64,000 nucleotides of DNA from Rhizophagus clarus (lineage: Eukaryota > Glomeromycota > Glomeromycetes > Glomerales > Glomeraceae). This document shows positions 34,350 through 46,689 of this stretch, in pieces. The translations under genes were made by a program, and so were the position numbers. Location: contig BLAL01000060.1 of the NCBI GenBank assembly GCA_015698045.1, positions 1,180,501 through 1,244,500 of the forward strand, given 5' to 3'. The notes beneath the pieces are model-generated. The model worked only from the letters and a program-made list of their open reading frames with translations. It was not told the origin of the DNA and ran no database searches. Position 1 is the first letter of the stretch, and the number at the start of each line of letters is the position of its first letter.

Positions 34350-37300
34350 CTATATAGCCGTAAAATAATAATTATTTTTTATCCACAAATCAATTTTCGT
34401 ATCATAGACAAAGTGAACTTTCTGTACGTGGTCAATTATTGATATCAGGAAGATTCTTCTCCAGCGAATGTCTTGGCTTGTCTGAATGTGAAAAAGAGGA
34501 CATTTCAATACGTTGTGAATTCTGTTAATATTGTCAAACCAATCAATTGTAATAAAGGCATAATATTTATCATCATTGCCTTTGTATTTGAAGATCCCTT
34601 TTATAATCGCATAACATTCACCACTGTCTTCCTCGTATATTGTTATGACGTCACCAATATGAAGATGTACTTTGGAAAAGACGTTATCGCTTTCTTCCAT
34701 AGTGTATGTCGCCAATTCATATCAGCTCATTTGAGAATATATAAGAGCTAACTTTTGTCCAATGTCCATAAATGAAAGAAGCAGCTCAGATTTGAAATTT
34801 GGCAAATTTTTCATGATATTTTCACGATCCTGACGGGACAAGCTCCTCTTTAAGATAATATTTGTAATAAAATCCACTGGAGATGAAATCGCTATATAAA
34901 ATAAAATTACGTTAATAATTGCGGAAATATTATTATTATAAAATTGTAATACAAACCTTCTTCATTTTCTTCCGGTTCTTGTTCATTTGATACCTTGTCT
35001 TCAGTAATATACCAATTAGTCAATAAATTTCTAAAATTTGAGGACATAGTAGCGAAACCTCTACAAGGTTGTGATAATCTTTGATCTGCGCCTCCATCTA
35101 CTAAATGACGAATTGCAAAGAGCGTAGTATACCGCTTTAACAAGTCTAGCTCAACATTCTTGCAATTTGTTTGTGGTACTATTGCTTTAAAGATCTGATG
35201 CACCATCTCTTTGATACCAACTTGAGTGTTTATAAGAGTACCATAAGTCCTTGCATGCACCAGCAAGTGGATATTGATATGTAGGTTTGGTAAGTTAGCA
35301 AATTCAGGGAAAACCTAAAGCCACATTATTAAATAATATTTTATATATTGATAAATAAAAAATAAAAAATTATATAAGAATTATGAATAATTATACCTTT
35401 GGAAGAATTTTCATTTCTTCTTCAAGGCATTTTTGTAATTCGTCATACGAATCTAATGTAAACTTGCTTTCAAAAACCATCCTCATTGTTTTTGCTACAT
35501 ATACCCAACAAGCAATTATTACATTTTTCACCATGTTAATGCGTGATTCTTGAATTCGTCGCAGAATGCTTCTGGATTCATTTTCCTTTAAGCTTGATGT
35601 TTCTAAAAAACTATTAAGTATAAAAGGCATTATTATAGCAAGCCTAAGATAGTCAGACATCATGAAACTAGCATTGTGACTAATTGGATTTGGCAAACGA
35701 GACCATTTTTTTGGTTTCTCAAAGTTCTTCCAGGCTTTGATAAACTCGTCCTCTCCTTTTTGTGAAAATAATTTGCACCTGTGGAAATCAAAAAGCTTTA
35801 TTAAAAGATTTTGTTCGTTACATATCTAGCTAAAGTTAATTAAATTCAAAGATCATACGTTAATTTAAGAAGTCGTCCAATCTTCCCAGCAGTTGCATGA
35901 TATACATCTTGAGGTGTCTGTAGATGCCTTTTTTTTAGCAGCCTATCCAAAATGCTAGGCCTTATTCTTAGTCCAAACTCAGTACAAAGTCGTCTTTGCC
36001 TTGTGGTAGCAGATTCGTTAAATATCTCTTTAAATTGATCGTTAGTGATGTGATGATATCTTGATGTTGCTGGTACATCCTGAGAGAAGTTGGTAAGTGA
36101 TTCTCGAGAGGCTGTACAAGTGCGGCAACCTTTATTGGCATTATATCGTAATACATCACACATGTCATTCCCTTGTGGTAAATCAGCAGTTACGACACCT
36201 AAACCAGCTATCACCCAAGCATCTTGGCCATTCACTTCCATTAATTTTCCTTGTTCAAATTCTTTCATTTCAGAAATAAATGGCAACATGAATTCATTGA
36301 AATTACCACCGAAAGGAACAAACCCGAGAACAAAGTAATTTTTGAGCAACTTTCTTTGACGGGCAGGCATATTTCCAAACTGCACATAAACACTTCCTAA
36401 CGAATGATAAACATTCCTAAATGTTCCAAAATCATCGTAGTATATGTCCAAAAACAGCTTATAAACCGGAATTGTTGGAGATGGTGGCTGCCTTATGGAA
36501 ATATATTCCGAAGGATGTTGATAAGAGAACGTTGCATCATGAATACGCCAGTGTGTATGATGTTTATAAAGTATTTCAGTAATTCGTAGTGTATCTGCAG
36601 CAACCTTTTCTGAAATTTGTGATGTTGTTATTGTCAAGAATGGTTCATCTTGTAACCAAACTTCTCCGGAAAGAGAGCGATTTTGTCTTAATTCTCCCTT
36701 AAAAGTTCCAGGCAAGTCACTATAATCTAGAACTTTTGGATTCTCAGCCGATACTGTTGGTTCTTTTCATTTAATAATATCGCTCTCAATCTGCCAAGTT
36801 TTTGCTCATTGTCGTAATAGTAAACAAAATCGTCGCATTGGTATATCTCTATTATATACATATGAAAAAAGTGTTAGTCTCTTGTACTTTATTGCTTCGC
36901 CTTTCTACCATCAGCTTGCATTTAATAAATAATTACCCCCCTGATATCATTAATTGTTCTTGACCGAAAAGAGGTGACTCTGCCCATAAGGTACCATGCC
37001 AGTACTCGGATTTTGTTTTTGAATTGACACCAGCACCAAAATACATTTCCTTTAATAGTGATGGGTTGTTAAGAACATTCCAAATGATATCACTTATTGA
37101 AAGTTGATATGCCATCTTTGAATCCTTTAAAGTTGATGGTGTTTTTTTTGATGAAATTGAGATAGATTTTGCTGATATTGAGGGAAGAGGAAGACGCTCC
37201 CTCCATGCTCGAAATCTCCGAATATTCTTTACAATATGATCTCTATTAAATTCTGGTCTCATGATAATGTCAACAAGATCTTCATATGCATTTGTTGAAA

Positions 37301-37973
37301 TATTATGCTTATAAATCCAACAAAATAAGGCAGCAGTAGTTAAATTTTGAAAATATGGAGCAAAATCACCATCATAAGATGGTAATTTATCTTTAGCCAA
37401 TGCTTCATCAACGAATAGCTTTTCTTCTGAGATATCAGAATCATGTCTTTCTTCATTATCTGACGACATTGTTTCATATTCTTCATCACTTTCTAAGGAC
37501 ATTATATAATCGCTTTCTGTTTCATTCTCTGATGATGTTGAAATCATGTTGGTATCACCTTCTTCATTATTGCTTCGTTGTTCTAAATCATCATCATTAT
37601 TGTTTCGTTGTTCTAAATGATCATTATCGCTTCGTTGTTCTAAATGATCATCATTGCTTCGTTGTTCTAAATCATCACCATTATCGCTTTGCTATTCTAT
37701 ATGATTATCGCTTCGTTGTTCTAAATCATCACCATTATTGCTTCGCTGTTCTATATGATCATTATCGCTTCGTTGTTCTAAATCATCATCTCTGTCGCCA
37801 TATTCATTATACTCTTCGCCGCTAATATTATCATCTTCAAAATCTTTTTGTACCATTTTTTCATTGTTATCATTATCCGATAATAAAAATCTGTTGGGCA
37901 ACCTTCTAAAATTATTACGGATATGAAAAGGTAATATAGCAATATTCATTTTTCGAGGTTTATTTCGTAACAT
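34350..37973 (-). pseudogene. tnp2-type (CACTA/Plavaka-like) transposase, nearly complete
   Basis: The start is the ATG at 37973. Exon 1 is acidic, with (E/H)LEQRSDN repeats, then KLPSYDGDFAPYFQNLTTAA... Later exons carry CDDFVYYYDNEQKLGRLRAI, the core LFLDIYYDDFGTFRNVYHSL...GFVPFGGNFNEFMLPF...QDAWVIAGLGVVTADLPQGN...GCRTCT (36715-35846), and RLPNPISHNASFMMSDYLRL (35696-35391). They continue with LPNLHINIHLLVHARTYG...WYITEDK (35266-34970) and a C-terminal region ending RWRRIFLISIIDHVQKVHF...YYFTAI and a stop at 34350. Introns near 36935-36850, 35855-35780, 35395-35320 and 34960-34890 have GT/AG ends. Damage is light: a TAG at 37692-37694, a one-base frameshift near 36730 and a TGA at 34722-34724. 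In intact relatives the protein excises and integrates the transposon. Confidence 0.75.
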
Positions 37974-38093
37974 GGCTATGATAATAATTATAATAAGGAA
38001 TAATAAAATGAGTAAATTTAAAAAATGTCCATGCGCGTTTGTGTATTTAATTCATTAACTGCTTTTATAATATTTTTAATTGGAAATCATAGT

Positions 38094-41000
38094 ATCGTGA
38101 CCGCAGCACATAAACGGAAATTTTGGGTTAACAAATTTCTCATTAATGGAAATTTTGGGCAATGATCTGGTTACATGTAAAGAAATTTTGTATGAAATCG
38201 TGATCGCAGGACATAAACGGAAATTTATAAACAGAAATTTATATTGAAATTTCGAGAAAAAAAAATTGTCAATGGTTACATTAGTTCTTGGATCACAGTA
38301 CATTAATGGAAATCTTGGGGAAAATGATCTAAAATTGACGTGTTAACAACAGTTACATGCAAAGAAATTTTGTATGAATATCGTGCGTGACTGCAGAACA
38401 TAAACGGAAATTTAGATTACTAATTTCTTAAATTTTTGGAAAATCAACATGCAAAGAAATTTTGTATGAATATTGTGACCGTGAGACATAAACGGAAATT
38501 TGAATTGATCGGAAATTTTCTTAATGGCTACATTGGTTCTTTACTTACAATGCATTAACGAAGTTTTGAGACAATGATCTGAAGAGTTGACTTCTTTAAC
38601 GGTTATATGTAAAGAAATTTATATGAATATTGTGACCGCAGGACATAAGCGGAAATTTAGATCATCGAATTTTGGGATAATTGATCGGAAAAAAATTCGT
38701 TAATAGTTAGTTACATTAACTAATGAATTATATAATAAACAACATTGTAACTATAGAAATTTGGGTTAACAAAGCTCTTGAATTTAGGATTGATGTTTTG
38801 ACGATTACATGTAAAGAAATTTATATAGGCTGCTGGACATAACGGAAATTGGTTAACAAAGCTTTTCTGAAAAATTGACATTACATTTTAAGAATATCGT
38901 GATCGCAGCACATTTAGACAAAACAAAAAATTGTTAGCAATTCGTGTTCCAGTTTATATGAAATTTTGATTTTTATGATTTTAAATTATTACAATCAATT
39001 ATTATGATAAAATCACTAGTTGTGAGCTTTACGGATATATACAATTATAAAATTACATAAGATTTATTTTTTTATTGAAATAAATTGAAAAGAAGGTGGA
39101 TATAATATTGTGCGGTATTGTAATGAGATATTAATTTCATATAATGGCAATATCAATTCTAACAATTAATTTTAAAGTGTTAAATATTTCAAATTATCAC
39201 AAAATATTAAAGAATCAAATGATCATACTTTTTTCACCATCCGAGCCCAGTCTCCTATGGTCTTCGCTTGGTTGTTACGAGACAGACGTTTTCATTTCTT
39301 TTTAATGTTAGTCTGGAGAAGATCATTCGATCGGGTTTGTTCTTTTATTAAATCGTCTAGCGAGATCAATATCATATTATCTATATATGAAAGAAACTAT
39401 TTGAATATTATCATACGTTATTTAATGAATTAATATACCAGGTATTTTTTTTTTATACCTGTTTCTTCTCTACTAGGTTTAGGAGAGGACATTTTCTTTC
39501 TATCTTTTTTTTATTAGAAATCTAAAAACTCTGATCTGAGATGTGGTATTTTTATATGTAACTGATAAGATATGGACAGTCAAACTTTAAAAAAAATATC
39601 AATTGAATTCTTTGGGAAAAAAGCACAAAGTAAATTTTTTTATAATATTACGACTGTGATATCATGACTGCACTATATAAAAGGAAATTTGGGTCAACAA
39701 CTTGAAAAGTTTTTTTTAAAACTTCATTACATAATTCCAAAATAGAGAACTAATGTAACAAATTCTGTCAATGCGCTGCAGATAAAAATCAATGTAACTA
39801 TTAACAATTTTTTCTCCTGATCAATTATTGATCTAAATTTCCATTTATTTATCGCGACCACGATATTCATGTCAAATTTTTCAGATCATTACCCTAGATT
39901 CCACCAATGTGCTGCAGATAAAGATCTTTTGCAGATAAAGAATTAACAGAACTGTTGACAAAATTTTTTTCCAATCAATTTTTTGATCTAAATTTCTGTT
40001 CATGTCCTGCGATCACCTTACATGTAACCGCAATTTTTCCATTTCCCAAAATTTCATCAATTTACTTTACATTGCACTAATATTGCACTGTTAAATATTT
40101 AATATAATATTTTTTCTATTAAGATTAAAAGGATAGTTAATAATTTATTATCAATCCTAATTATTAAAATAAATATATAATATATTAAACTTATGAAAAA
40201 TGTATTCTATTTAAGTATTAGGACAGCATAATATAGTACGTACAGTATAATTCTTCAACCCTAATTATGTAACCATTAACAAATTTTTCTCCTGATCAAT
40301 TATCCTGAAAATCTGTTTATATCCTGCGATCACGATATTCACGTCAAATTTTTCAGATTACCCCTGAATTCTATCAATGCGCTGCAGATAAAAAATCAAT
40401 ATAATCATTAACAATTTTTTTCCGGTCAATTATTGATCTAAATTTCTATTTATTTATTGCGACCACGATATTCATGCCAAATTTTTCAGATCATTACCCT
40501 AGATTCCACAAATGTGCTGCAGATAAAGATCTTTTACAGATAAAGAATCAACAGAACTGTTGACAAAATTTTTTTCTGATCAATTTGTTGATCTAAATTT
40601 CTATTTATGTCCTGCGATCACCTTACATGTAACCGCAATTTTTCCATTGCCCAAAATTTCATCAATGTACTGTAAACATTGCATTAATATTGCACTGTTA
40701 AATATTTAATATAATATTTTTTCTATTTAGATTAAATTAAAAGAACAATCCTAATTATTAAAATAAATATATAATATATTAAACATATGAAAAAAATGTA
40801 CTCTATTTAAGTATTAGGACAGCATAATATAGTACGTACAGTATAATTCTTCAACCCTGATTATGTAACCATTAACAAATTTTTTCTTCTGATCAATTAT
40901 CCCAAAAATCCGTTTATGTCTGGCGATCACGATATTCATATAAAGTTTCTTTACTTGTAACCGTTAATATTGCTCGAAATTACCATTAATGTTCTGTGTA

Positions 41001-41283
41001 CAAAGAGCTAATATACCCATTAAGGATTTTCCCGATCAATTATTCCAATAATTTGAAAATTTTGTTGGCCAAATTTCCGTTTATGTCTTACAGTTACGAT
41101 ACTCATATATAATTTCTTTACATGTAACCGTTAAGACGTCAAATTTTCCCAAAATTTTCGTCATAAAGAATCGATGTAACCATTAACAAATTCTTCTGAT
41201 CAACTATCCAAGATTTAATGTAACCATGAACGTTTTTTTTGAGAATGCTAACCCAATTTCCTTTTATGTGCTGCGGTCACGAT
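38094..41283. mobile_element. 3.2-kb fold-back element without ORF
   Basis: The ends match in inverted orientation: ATCGTGACCGCAGCACATAA at 38094 and its complement ending GGTCACGAT at 41283. The first ~850 bp hold about six copies of a motif built on CGGAAATTT, followed by TTACATGTAAAGAAATTT. The last ~1.6 kb hold about eight copies in the opposite orientation. The right arm contains a ~596-bp direct duplication; TAGTACGTACAGTATAATTC occurs at about 40232 and 40828. The middle (38930-39640) has no gene. No clear TSD was found. It sits between two divergent genes, 121 bp from one start and 160 bp from the other. Confidence 0.7.
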
Positions 41284-41442
41284 GTAATTTTTTTTTAATA
41301 TTAGGAGAAATCTCTACAAATAAATAAAGATGATGCTGTATTCGTTTCGTCAGGAATCATCTATTTCTTTACGTGACGAATCACCTATTTATTTATGTTG
41401 CTACTAGCACAATACCGATAAGTACCATCTTGTTTGTTTATC

Positions 41443-43013
41443 ATGACTAAACGCAGAGGAGTAACAGAAAAAGGTAATTATATTATATTTTTGATTTAAA
41501 ATTTATATAGTAATTGCGCCTAATACTATTATAATGATACCTAAAAGACAAGGCAACAAAAGCTGCAAAGACTACAAAAACTATTCGTACATATGTTGCC
41601 AACTCTTCACGTGATTATAATAAGGAAAGAGATGAAAGGAGAGAGGAAGGAAGTGAACATGAACAAGATAATTTACATGGACAAGATGTAGATATTGGAG
41701 AAGGTAATAATAGACAAGATGATGATATTGAAAGAATTATTTTGAGTAAATACGTTATAATAATTGTTTTATTATTCAATTGAAATAATATTTCTGCGAA
41801 TTTATTTAAAACTAAATTTACTTCGTTATAATGAAGATATGCTTCCAGAGCAAGAAGAAAGAAATATTGAAAAAGAAAGAAGAGAAAATGAGAAGAAAGA
41901 GATGGAGAGGAGAGATAAAGAGAGAAGAGAGAAAGAAAGAAGAGAGAAAGAGAGAAGAGAGAAAGAGAGAAGAGAGAAAGAGAGAAGAGAGAGGGATAGG
42001 AGAGAGAAAGATAAAGAACAAGAAGAAAATGAAAATAATGAAAGCGGTAAAAACATAAAATCTGAACATAATTAATAAATATAATTTTATTTTCATTTAA
42101 TATTACTTCTAGAGAGTGAAGAAGAAATTCTGGTTCAATTTGGCGCAATGACCAATCAATTGCAAATTTGCAATTGGTTGATCTTACATCCAAGTATACT
42201 ACATCTGGCAAACAAAATGCTTGATGCCTCGATGAAGCAGCCATCAACAAATTTGCCACTAACCACCTCGACTTCGTCACCATCTGACAACGTAAAATCT
42301 ATTTCTTATTTTGGTTGTTACATTCTTACCAATTAAGAACAATCGTTATTACACAGAATTACTGATGTATTATGTATTATTGATATTGTTACTGTTTAGG
42401 ATAATTATCGTCTTATTGACGAAGAAATGAAATGCCTTTTTTTGCAAACTAGAAATCCGCCCGATCATGCGTTTGATAAAATAACACAAAAAATTTTTGG
42501 GCATGATGCTTATCAAAGCGTGGCGAAGTTAATTAACGAACGATATCATAAATCATTTTCCAACTATCGATATCAATTGAAAAATGTACTTTCAACATTA
42601 GTAAAAGAATTTCGACAAATTGTAGAAAGGTGATCGATACGTTCATATCATTATGTTGTTATTTTATTACAATGATTTAATGATTTAAATTTTTTTTCTA
42701 TTAAAGTGGATATACGGAAAGTTCAGATCTTACCGACGAGGAAGTAAACAATTTCATATCACGTGAGGTGGTTTTAAAGAGAATCTTAAGCCGATACGTT
42801 TCAGCCATCGATTTTACAAAATTATCAGAAACTTCACTAGATAAATTAATAGAATTCTCCAGAAAATGCTTCAAAATAGTCTGGGTTAAAACTGAAAGCG
42901 CAAATATCAAAGAAAAGGTTAAGGAGTTAGATGTTATTACAGAAGATCTAGAAATTCCTTTCTGTAGCGGAAGAAACATTGCTAGCTCTTTAAAACTCCA
43001 TCTTTTTTCATAA
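41443..43013 (+). CDS. Intact six-exon hypothetical protein, 384 residues, with ER/K helix
   Basis: The exons 41443-41473, 41548-41745, 41837-42046, 42113-42291, 42400-42629 and 42707-43013 all join in phase and end in TAA. Every intron has GT/AG ends and is 65-108 bp long. The family is not recognised. The N-terminus is basic. Residues about 80-140 are almost entirely Glu, Arg and Lys in ERREKERREK repeats, which should form a long single alpha helix. The C-terminal 180 residues look globular, with MKCLFLQTRNPPDHAFDKI and a Leu-rich helical region. The divergent neighbour is the tnp2-type transposase, from which it is separated only by the fold-back element. It is one of the few undamaged genes here, so it may still be under selection. 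It may be a transposon accessory protein, but this is inference. Confidence 0.8.
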
Positions 43014-43304
43014 ATACAGTACATATCACATAAAAGACCGTGATAACATTGATATGTTTTTTATTCCTTTATGATAATAAAGATTACAATATATCATAGC
43101 GCCACCACTCTGCTAATAATTCATGTGACCTGATTTCATGTTGTACGTAGATTTTATTGATTTTTATTGTGCCGCGTTAACCATCTCTTTTTCTTCCCAA
43201 CTTGTTTACCATTTTTCGAAGCGAAATATAAAACCACATAGACTATAATAAATATTTTTATTTAATATTTTATTTAGTTAAATAACTAGTATAGCGTTTT
43301 AATC

Positions 43305-43636
43305 TTAGATAATGTATCTATACATAAAAGTCAGCGTTTGCAGAATATTTGTGAGGAGAAAGGAATACGACTTGAGTTTTTGCCATCTTATTCTCCCGAT
43401 TATAATCCCGTAAGAATTTAATCTTCCATTATTTAAAAATTTATTGCTTACAGATCGAGCAAGCATTTTTTTATATTAAAAATTTTTTACGACAACATCG
43501 TGATTGGGTAGAATCTGTAGAAAATCCAGTAGATGCGTTAAATTTCAGTTGTATGACAATTGGCAAAAATTTTGCTAAGGCATGCTTTGAACATCTGGAT
43601 ATTTATAAATTAAAATTAAATGTCAAAATTATTTGA
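43305..43636 (+). pseudogene. Tc1/mariner-type transposase fragment (DDE C-terminal part)
   Basis: The frame reads LDNVSIHKSQRLQNICEEKG, then LEFLPSYSPDYNP. A 46-bp intron-like gap (GTAAGAAT...TTACAG) follows, then IEQAFFYIKNFLRQHRDWVE and a stop at 43634. LDN...LPxYSPDxNPIE is the second Asp and final Asp/Glu region of the DDE nuclease of Tc1/mariner transposases. The N-terminal DNA-binding half and first catalytic Asp are absent. No terminal repeats were found. It lies about 290 bp after the intact gene. Confidence 0.75.
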
Positions 43637-43970
43637 ACTTCAAAATTTATTGCTGAATAAAAGGAATTTATTATACAAATTAATAATTTTACTGAACTAA
43701 AAGTTATTGATCAGCATTTTTATAGTAAAGAAACAAACAATCTTAACAGAAACCTTAGATTTTTAAACAGCCATCAAATTACTGACTTCCATATTGAACA
43801 ATTTTTTTTTATATTTTCTGCAATATGAATTTAACATTATCATCATATCAATTTGGCATTCAAGATAATATTCAAAAAATGTCTTAATAAATTTTATTTA
43901 GTGCCAGTGTGATTGATAAAATGCATTATTATTTATTATTATTATAAAAAAATATCAAAACAAAAAAAGA
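43637..43970. other. Gene-free stretch
   Basis: AT-rich, nothing recognised. Confidence 0.35.
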
Positions 43971-43972
43971 AC

Positions 43973-44125
43973 ACGCCACCAGGCGAACCAGAAACCTTTA
44001 CGCCACAAGGCGAACCAGAAAAAAAACTCGTCACCAGACGAACCAGGAAAAAAACCCGCCACCAGGCGGACCAAACAAACTACATAGAATAAAAAATTCG
44101 CCACCAAGGCGACCAGAAATGAATT
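43973..44125. repeat. ~30-bp tandem repeat with CGCCACCAGGCG palindrome, 5 copies
   Basis: Five diverged copies of CGCCACCAGGCGAACCAGAA plus an A run. Each has the short inverted repeat CGCC...GGCG. Some paired changes (CGTCACCAGACG against CGCCACCAGGCG) keep part of the symmetry. It lies just beyond the 3' end of the zinc-knuckle gene on the minus strand. Confidence 0.75.
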
Positions 44126-44136
44126 AAAAAAAAAAC

Positions 44137-44986
44137 CTATTCTTCAATTCTTCCAAAAAATTTGATTAAATTGGCCGGCTTTAAAAAATTCTTTTTAAAT
44201 GGAATAGGTACCTTTTCACCTCTTCGTAAATGGCAATCTTTTGACTCGTGCGGACTGACCCAACACCTGCAGCATCTTCCCCGGTAATTTTGCTGAATAT
44301 TCGGGCAGGTATTAAAACCATGCCCGTAATATTCACATAAGTAACACAGATCTTTATATGAGCCGATAGGCGCAATCCAATTTGTCCTGCTAGATAAAGC
44401 GACCCCCTCCGACGTGCATATAAAATTTAAATTTGAACCGGAAGCCGGGTTCGAAGAAATTGGCGGGTTCGAGGAAATTGGGGAGATCGAGGAAATTGGT
44501 GAGATCGACGAAATTAAAGTCGTTAAGGGAGTTATTGATGATGAGGTTACTGAAGAGTCTAAGGGTAGCGAAGAGCTTAAAGATGAAATTGAATCCGACA
44601 AGGATCCGTATGTTGAGACCGGAGGAGAAGGAGAGGCAATAGCAGAGACATTAAGAGGAGAAGTAGAGACAATAGGAGGAGAGATAGTAGATGAAGCAGC
44701 GGTAAGTCGTTCTTATATTGTTAGTCAGTATCAAAACATACAGTATCAGTAACCTGATAGAGCCATATACAGCATCAATGCACCCAAAAAAACATAGTGT
44801 TAACTTACCTTGGAGTATTGTAATTAACATTTGAATTGTACTAGAATTATTCTTTATTGTTATAGAATGATTAACAGATATACTTAATATATCTTTAATC
44901 GCGTTCGGGTTATCAATTATATAAAAATCATCGCTAACTTCATTATTATTGTCGATAATAGTAGTGTTATCAATGTTATCGGGCAT
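44137..44986 (-). CDS. Two-zinc-knuckle (CCHC) protein, 250 residues
   Basis: Exon 1 (44986-44809) starts at an ATG and ends at a strong GTAAGT donor. Exon 2 (44711-44137) is in phase, after an intron with TACTGACTAAC and an AG acceptor; a different acceptor cannot be excluded. The middle is a Ser/Pro/Ile-rich linker with repeats of SSISPISSNPP. The C-terminal part has two perfect C-x2-C-x4-H-x4-C knuckles, CYLCEYYGHGFNTC and CCRCWVSPHESKDC. Such knuckles bind RNA or single-stranded DNA and occur in retroelement Gag and in cellular RNA-binding proteins. No reverse transcriptase is nearby, so its origin is open. The frame is undamaged. Confidence 0.65.
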
Positions 44987-46689
44987 ATTAAAATTAAGAC
45001 ACGTTATTTTAAAAAGGAAGAGTATGAACTTTTTTTTTGATAAAACTTAAAGGTTCTTTCGGGTAGGAGGAGAAAATTCTTTTTTTTTTTTGATAAAACG
45101 AAGTTCTTTCGGGTAGGAGGAGAAAATTTTTTTTTTTAATCATATTTATTTAAAAAAAAAAGGACGTGGGAATAAGATTTTTTCTAAAATTTTTATTTCT
45201 TTTTTTTTAAAAAAAAAAATAGGAACGTGAAAATAAGTTATTAAGGGAAATCGTTATAAAACTTTATTTTTCTTGAAAAATTAGGGGTATTTATATACAA
45301 CTAGCGAAGTGTTGGGCCTATCCTAAATGGGAAACATCATTCGAAAATCTCAGTACGGAATTGCTGGGCTTATTCTAAACAAGGCTTATCCTAGCACTGA
45401 GATGTTCCTGTTTAGTTGTCTAATTACGGATACCTTTTTATTTGAAAAGTTGTCGTCAATATTTGTTTAGTCACACACCATTAATTAAATTAATATACAT
45501 TAGTAATCTGCGCCGGAAAGACAACTAAAAAATAAATTCTTTTATATCAATATACATTATACATGACTTGCCGACCAATTATTCTATTAAACACCTGGGA
45601 AAGCGCCAGTGGAAAATTTGCACAACCACAAACTATAGCTTTACACAAAGCGATGATTGATGGTGAAATAAATATAGCCATATAATAAGTAAATCAATGG
45701 CACAATAAAACACAGCCTTAGATAGAAATAAAAAAGCATAATAATTAGAAAAAAAACAGAAAAAAAGATCTCTTTTTTGTAAGTACTAGCCAGTTTAATT
45801 AGTACAGTATAACCTGTGGTTCACGCCAAGTACAAATAATTTATCCAAATGAGATTAAATGATAATCTCAGTGCAAAACTGTGATTTTTATTGGTCTACA
45901 GAATTTGGTAAAATATGCAATATGCACATGTGTAATTAGCTAATTAGGAATTTAAAGCAATGCTACAATCATTTGATCAGAAGTTTTATACACATAAGAC
46001 CAGCTCAAGAATACCAAGTCATTGAAGGAAAGGGAAATAGATGCTTTCTTGGATAAGGCGCATAAGAAAAAGCATCAGTGATGAAATGAGAGAAGAGAAG
46101 CTTCAGTATGAATCATCTACTCAGATATTTCTAACTCGCAGAACCGTTGCCTCTTTCTTTTTAAGATGTTCCTTTTCCATACATGATTCCCATTCTTTGA
46201 TTTCTACTTTGCTTCTTCCCCGGAGATCGGTTGAGACAGAACTGAAATAATCAATGTAGAGCGAGTTTGATAAAAATCAATTGTAAAACAAGGGCTAATA
46301 CGTAAATTGTCTTCATCCATACCGCCTGAAGATACCGAAACTATCTTGTTTCTAACTTTGGCTTAGTTCAAATCACTCGCTATCCTAGGAATCATTCCTT
46401 TCAGTTCAGTGCTTTAAATAATCTCTTTTTCCCAAAGAATTTATTTTTCGTTCTCATTACTAACGTATTTTGTATTTGTGTTTATATTAAAGTAAGTTGC
46501 TCTCTGTTTATAAGAGAGGTTAATTATTAATTATACGACTTAAGATGTTTGAGAAGGTTCAAGGAAAAGATAACTCGTAGTATTATGATATCAATGCAAA
46601 CAACTTTTTTTGCAGAAAAAGTTTTTTTTGGTAATAGGTATAACCACGATATAGAATTTTTAAAAAAAAGAAAAAAATTGAAAAAAAGA
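44987..46689. other. Gene-poor stretch with a small duplicated block
   Basis: At 45040-45130 the segment TTCTTTCGGGTAGGAGGAGA occurs twice in tandem, upstream of the zinc-knuckle gene. The frame at 46041-46250 has no recognisable domain and I do not call it. The remainder is AT-rich. Confidence 0.35.
45563..45685 (+). CDS. Possible small ORF, 40 residues
   Basis: ATG at 45563 to TAA at 45683 encodes a 40-residue peptide beginning MTCRPIILLNTWESASGKF. Its composition is balanced and less AT-driven than random frames nearby. It could be a relic of a longer gene or a chance ORF. No family is recognised. Confidence 0.2.
   Translation: MTCRPIILLNTWESASGKFAQPQTIALHKAMIDGEINIAI

Noticed and set aside
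38085-41290. Target-site duplication for the fold-back element
   Set aside because: Only GT is shared at the two ends, which is no better than chance.
41615-42283. Minus-strand ORFs rich in Leu, Ser and Phe
   Set aside because: They are the complement of the Glu/Arg/Lys-coding exon of the intact plus-strand gene.
44414-44752. Glu/Ile-rich plus-strand ORF
   Set aside because: It is the complement of the Ser/Pro-rich linker of the zinc-knuckle gene, which has two perfect CCHC motifs and a good intron.
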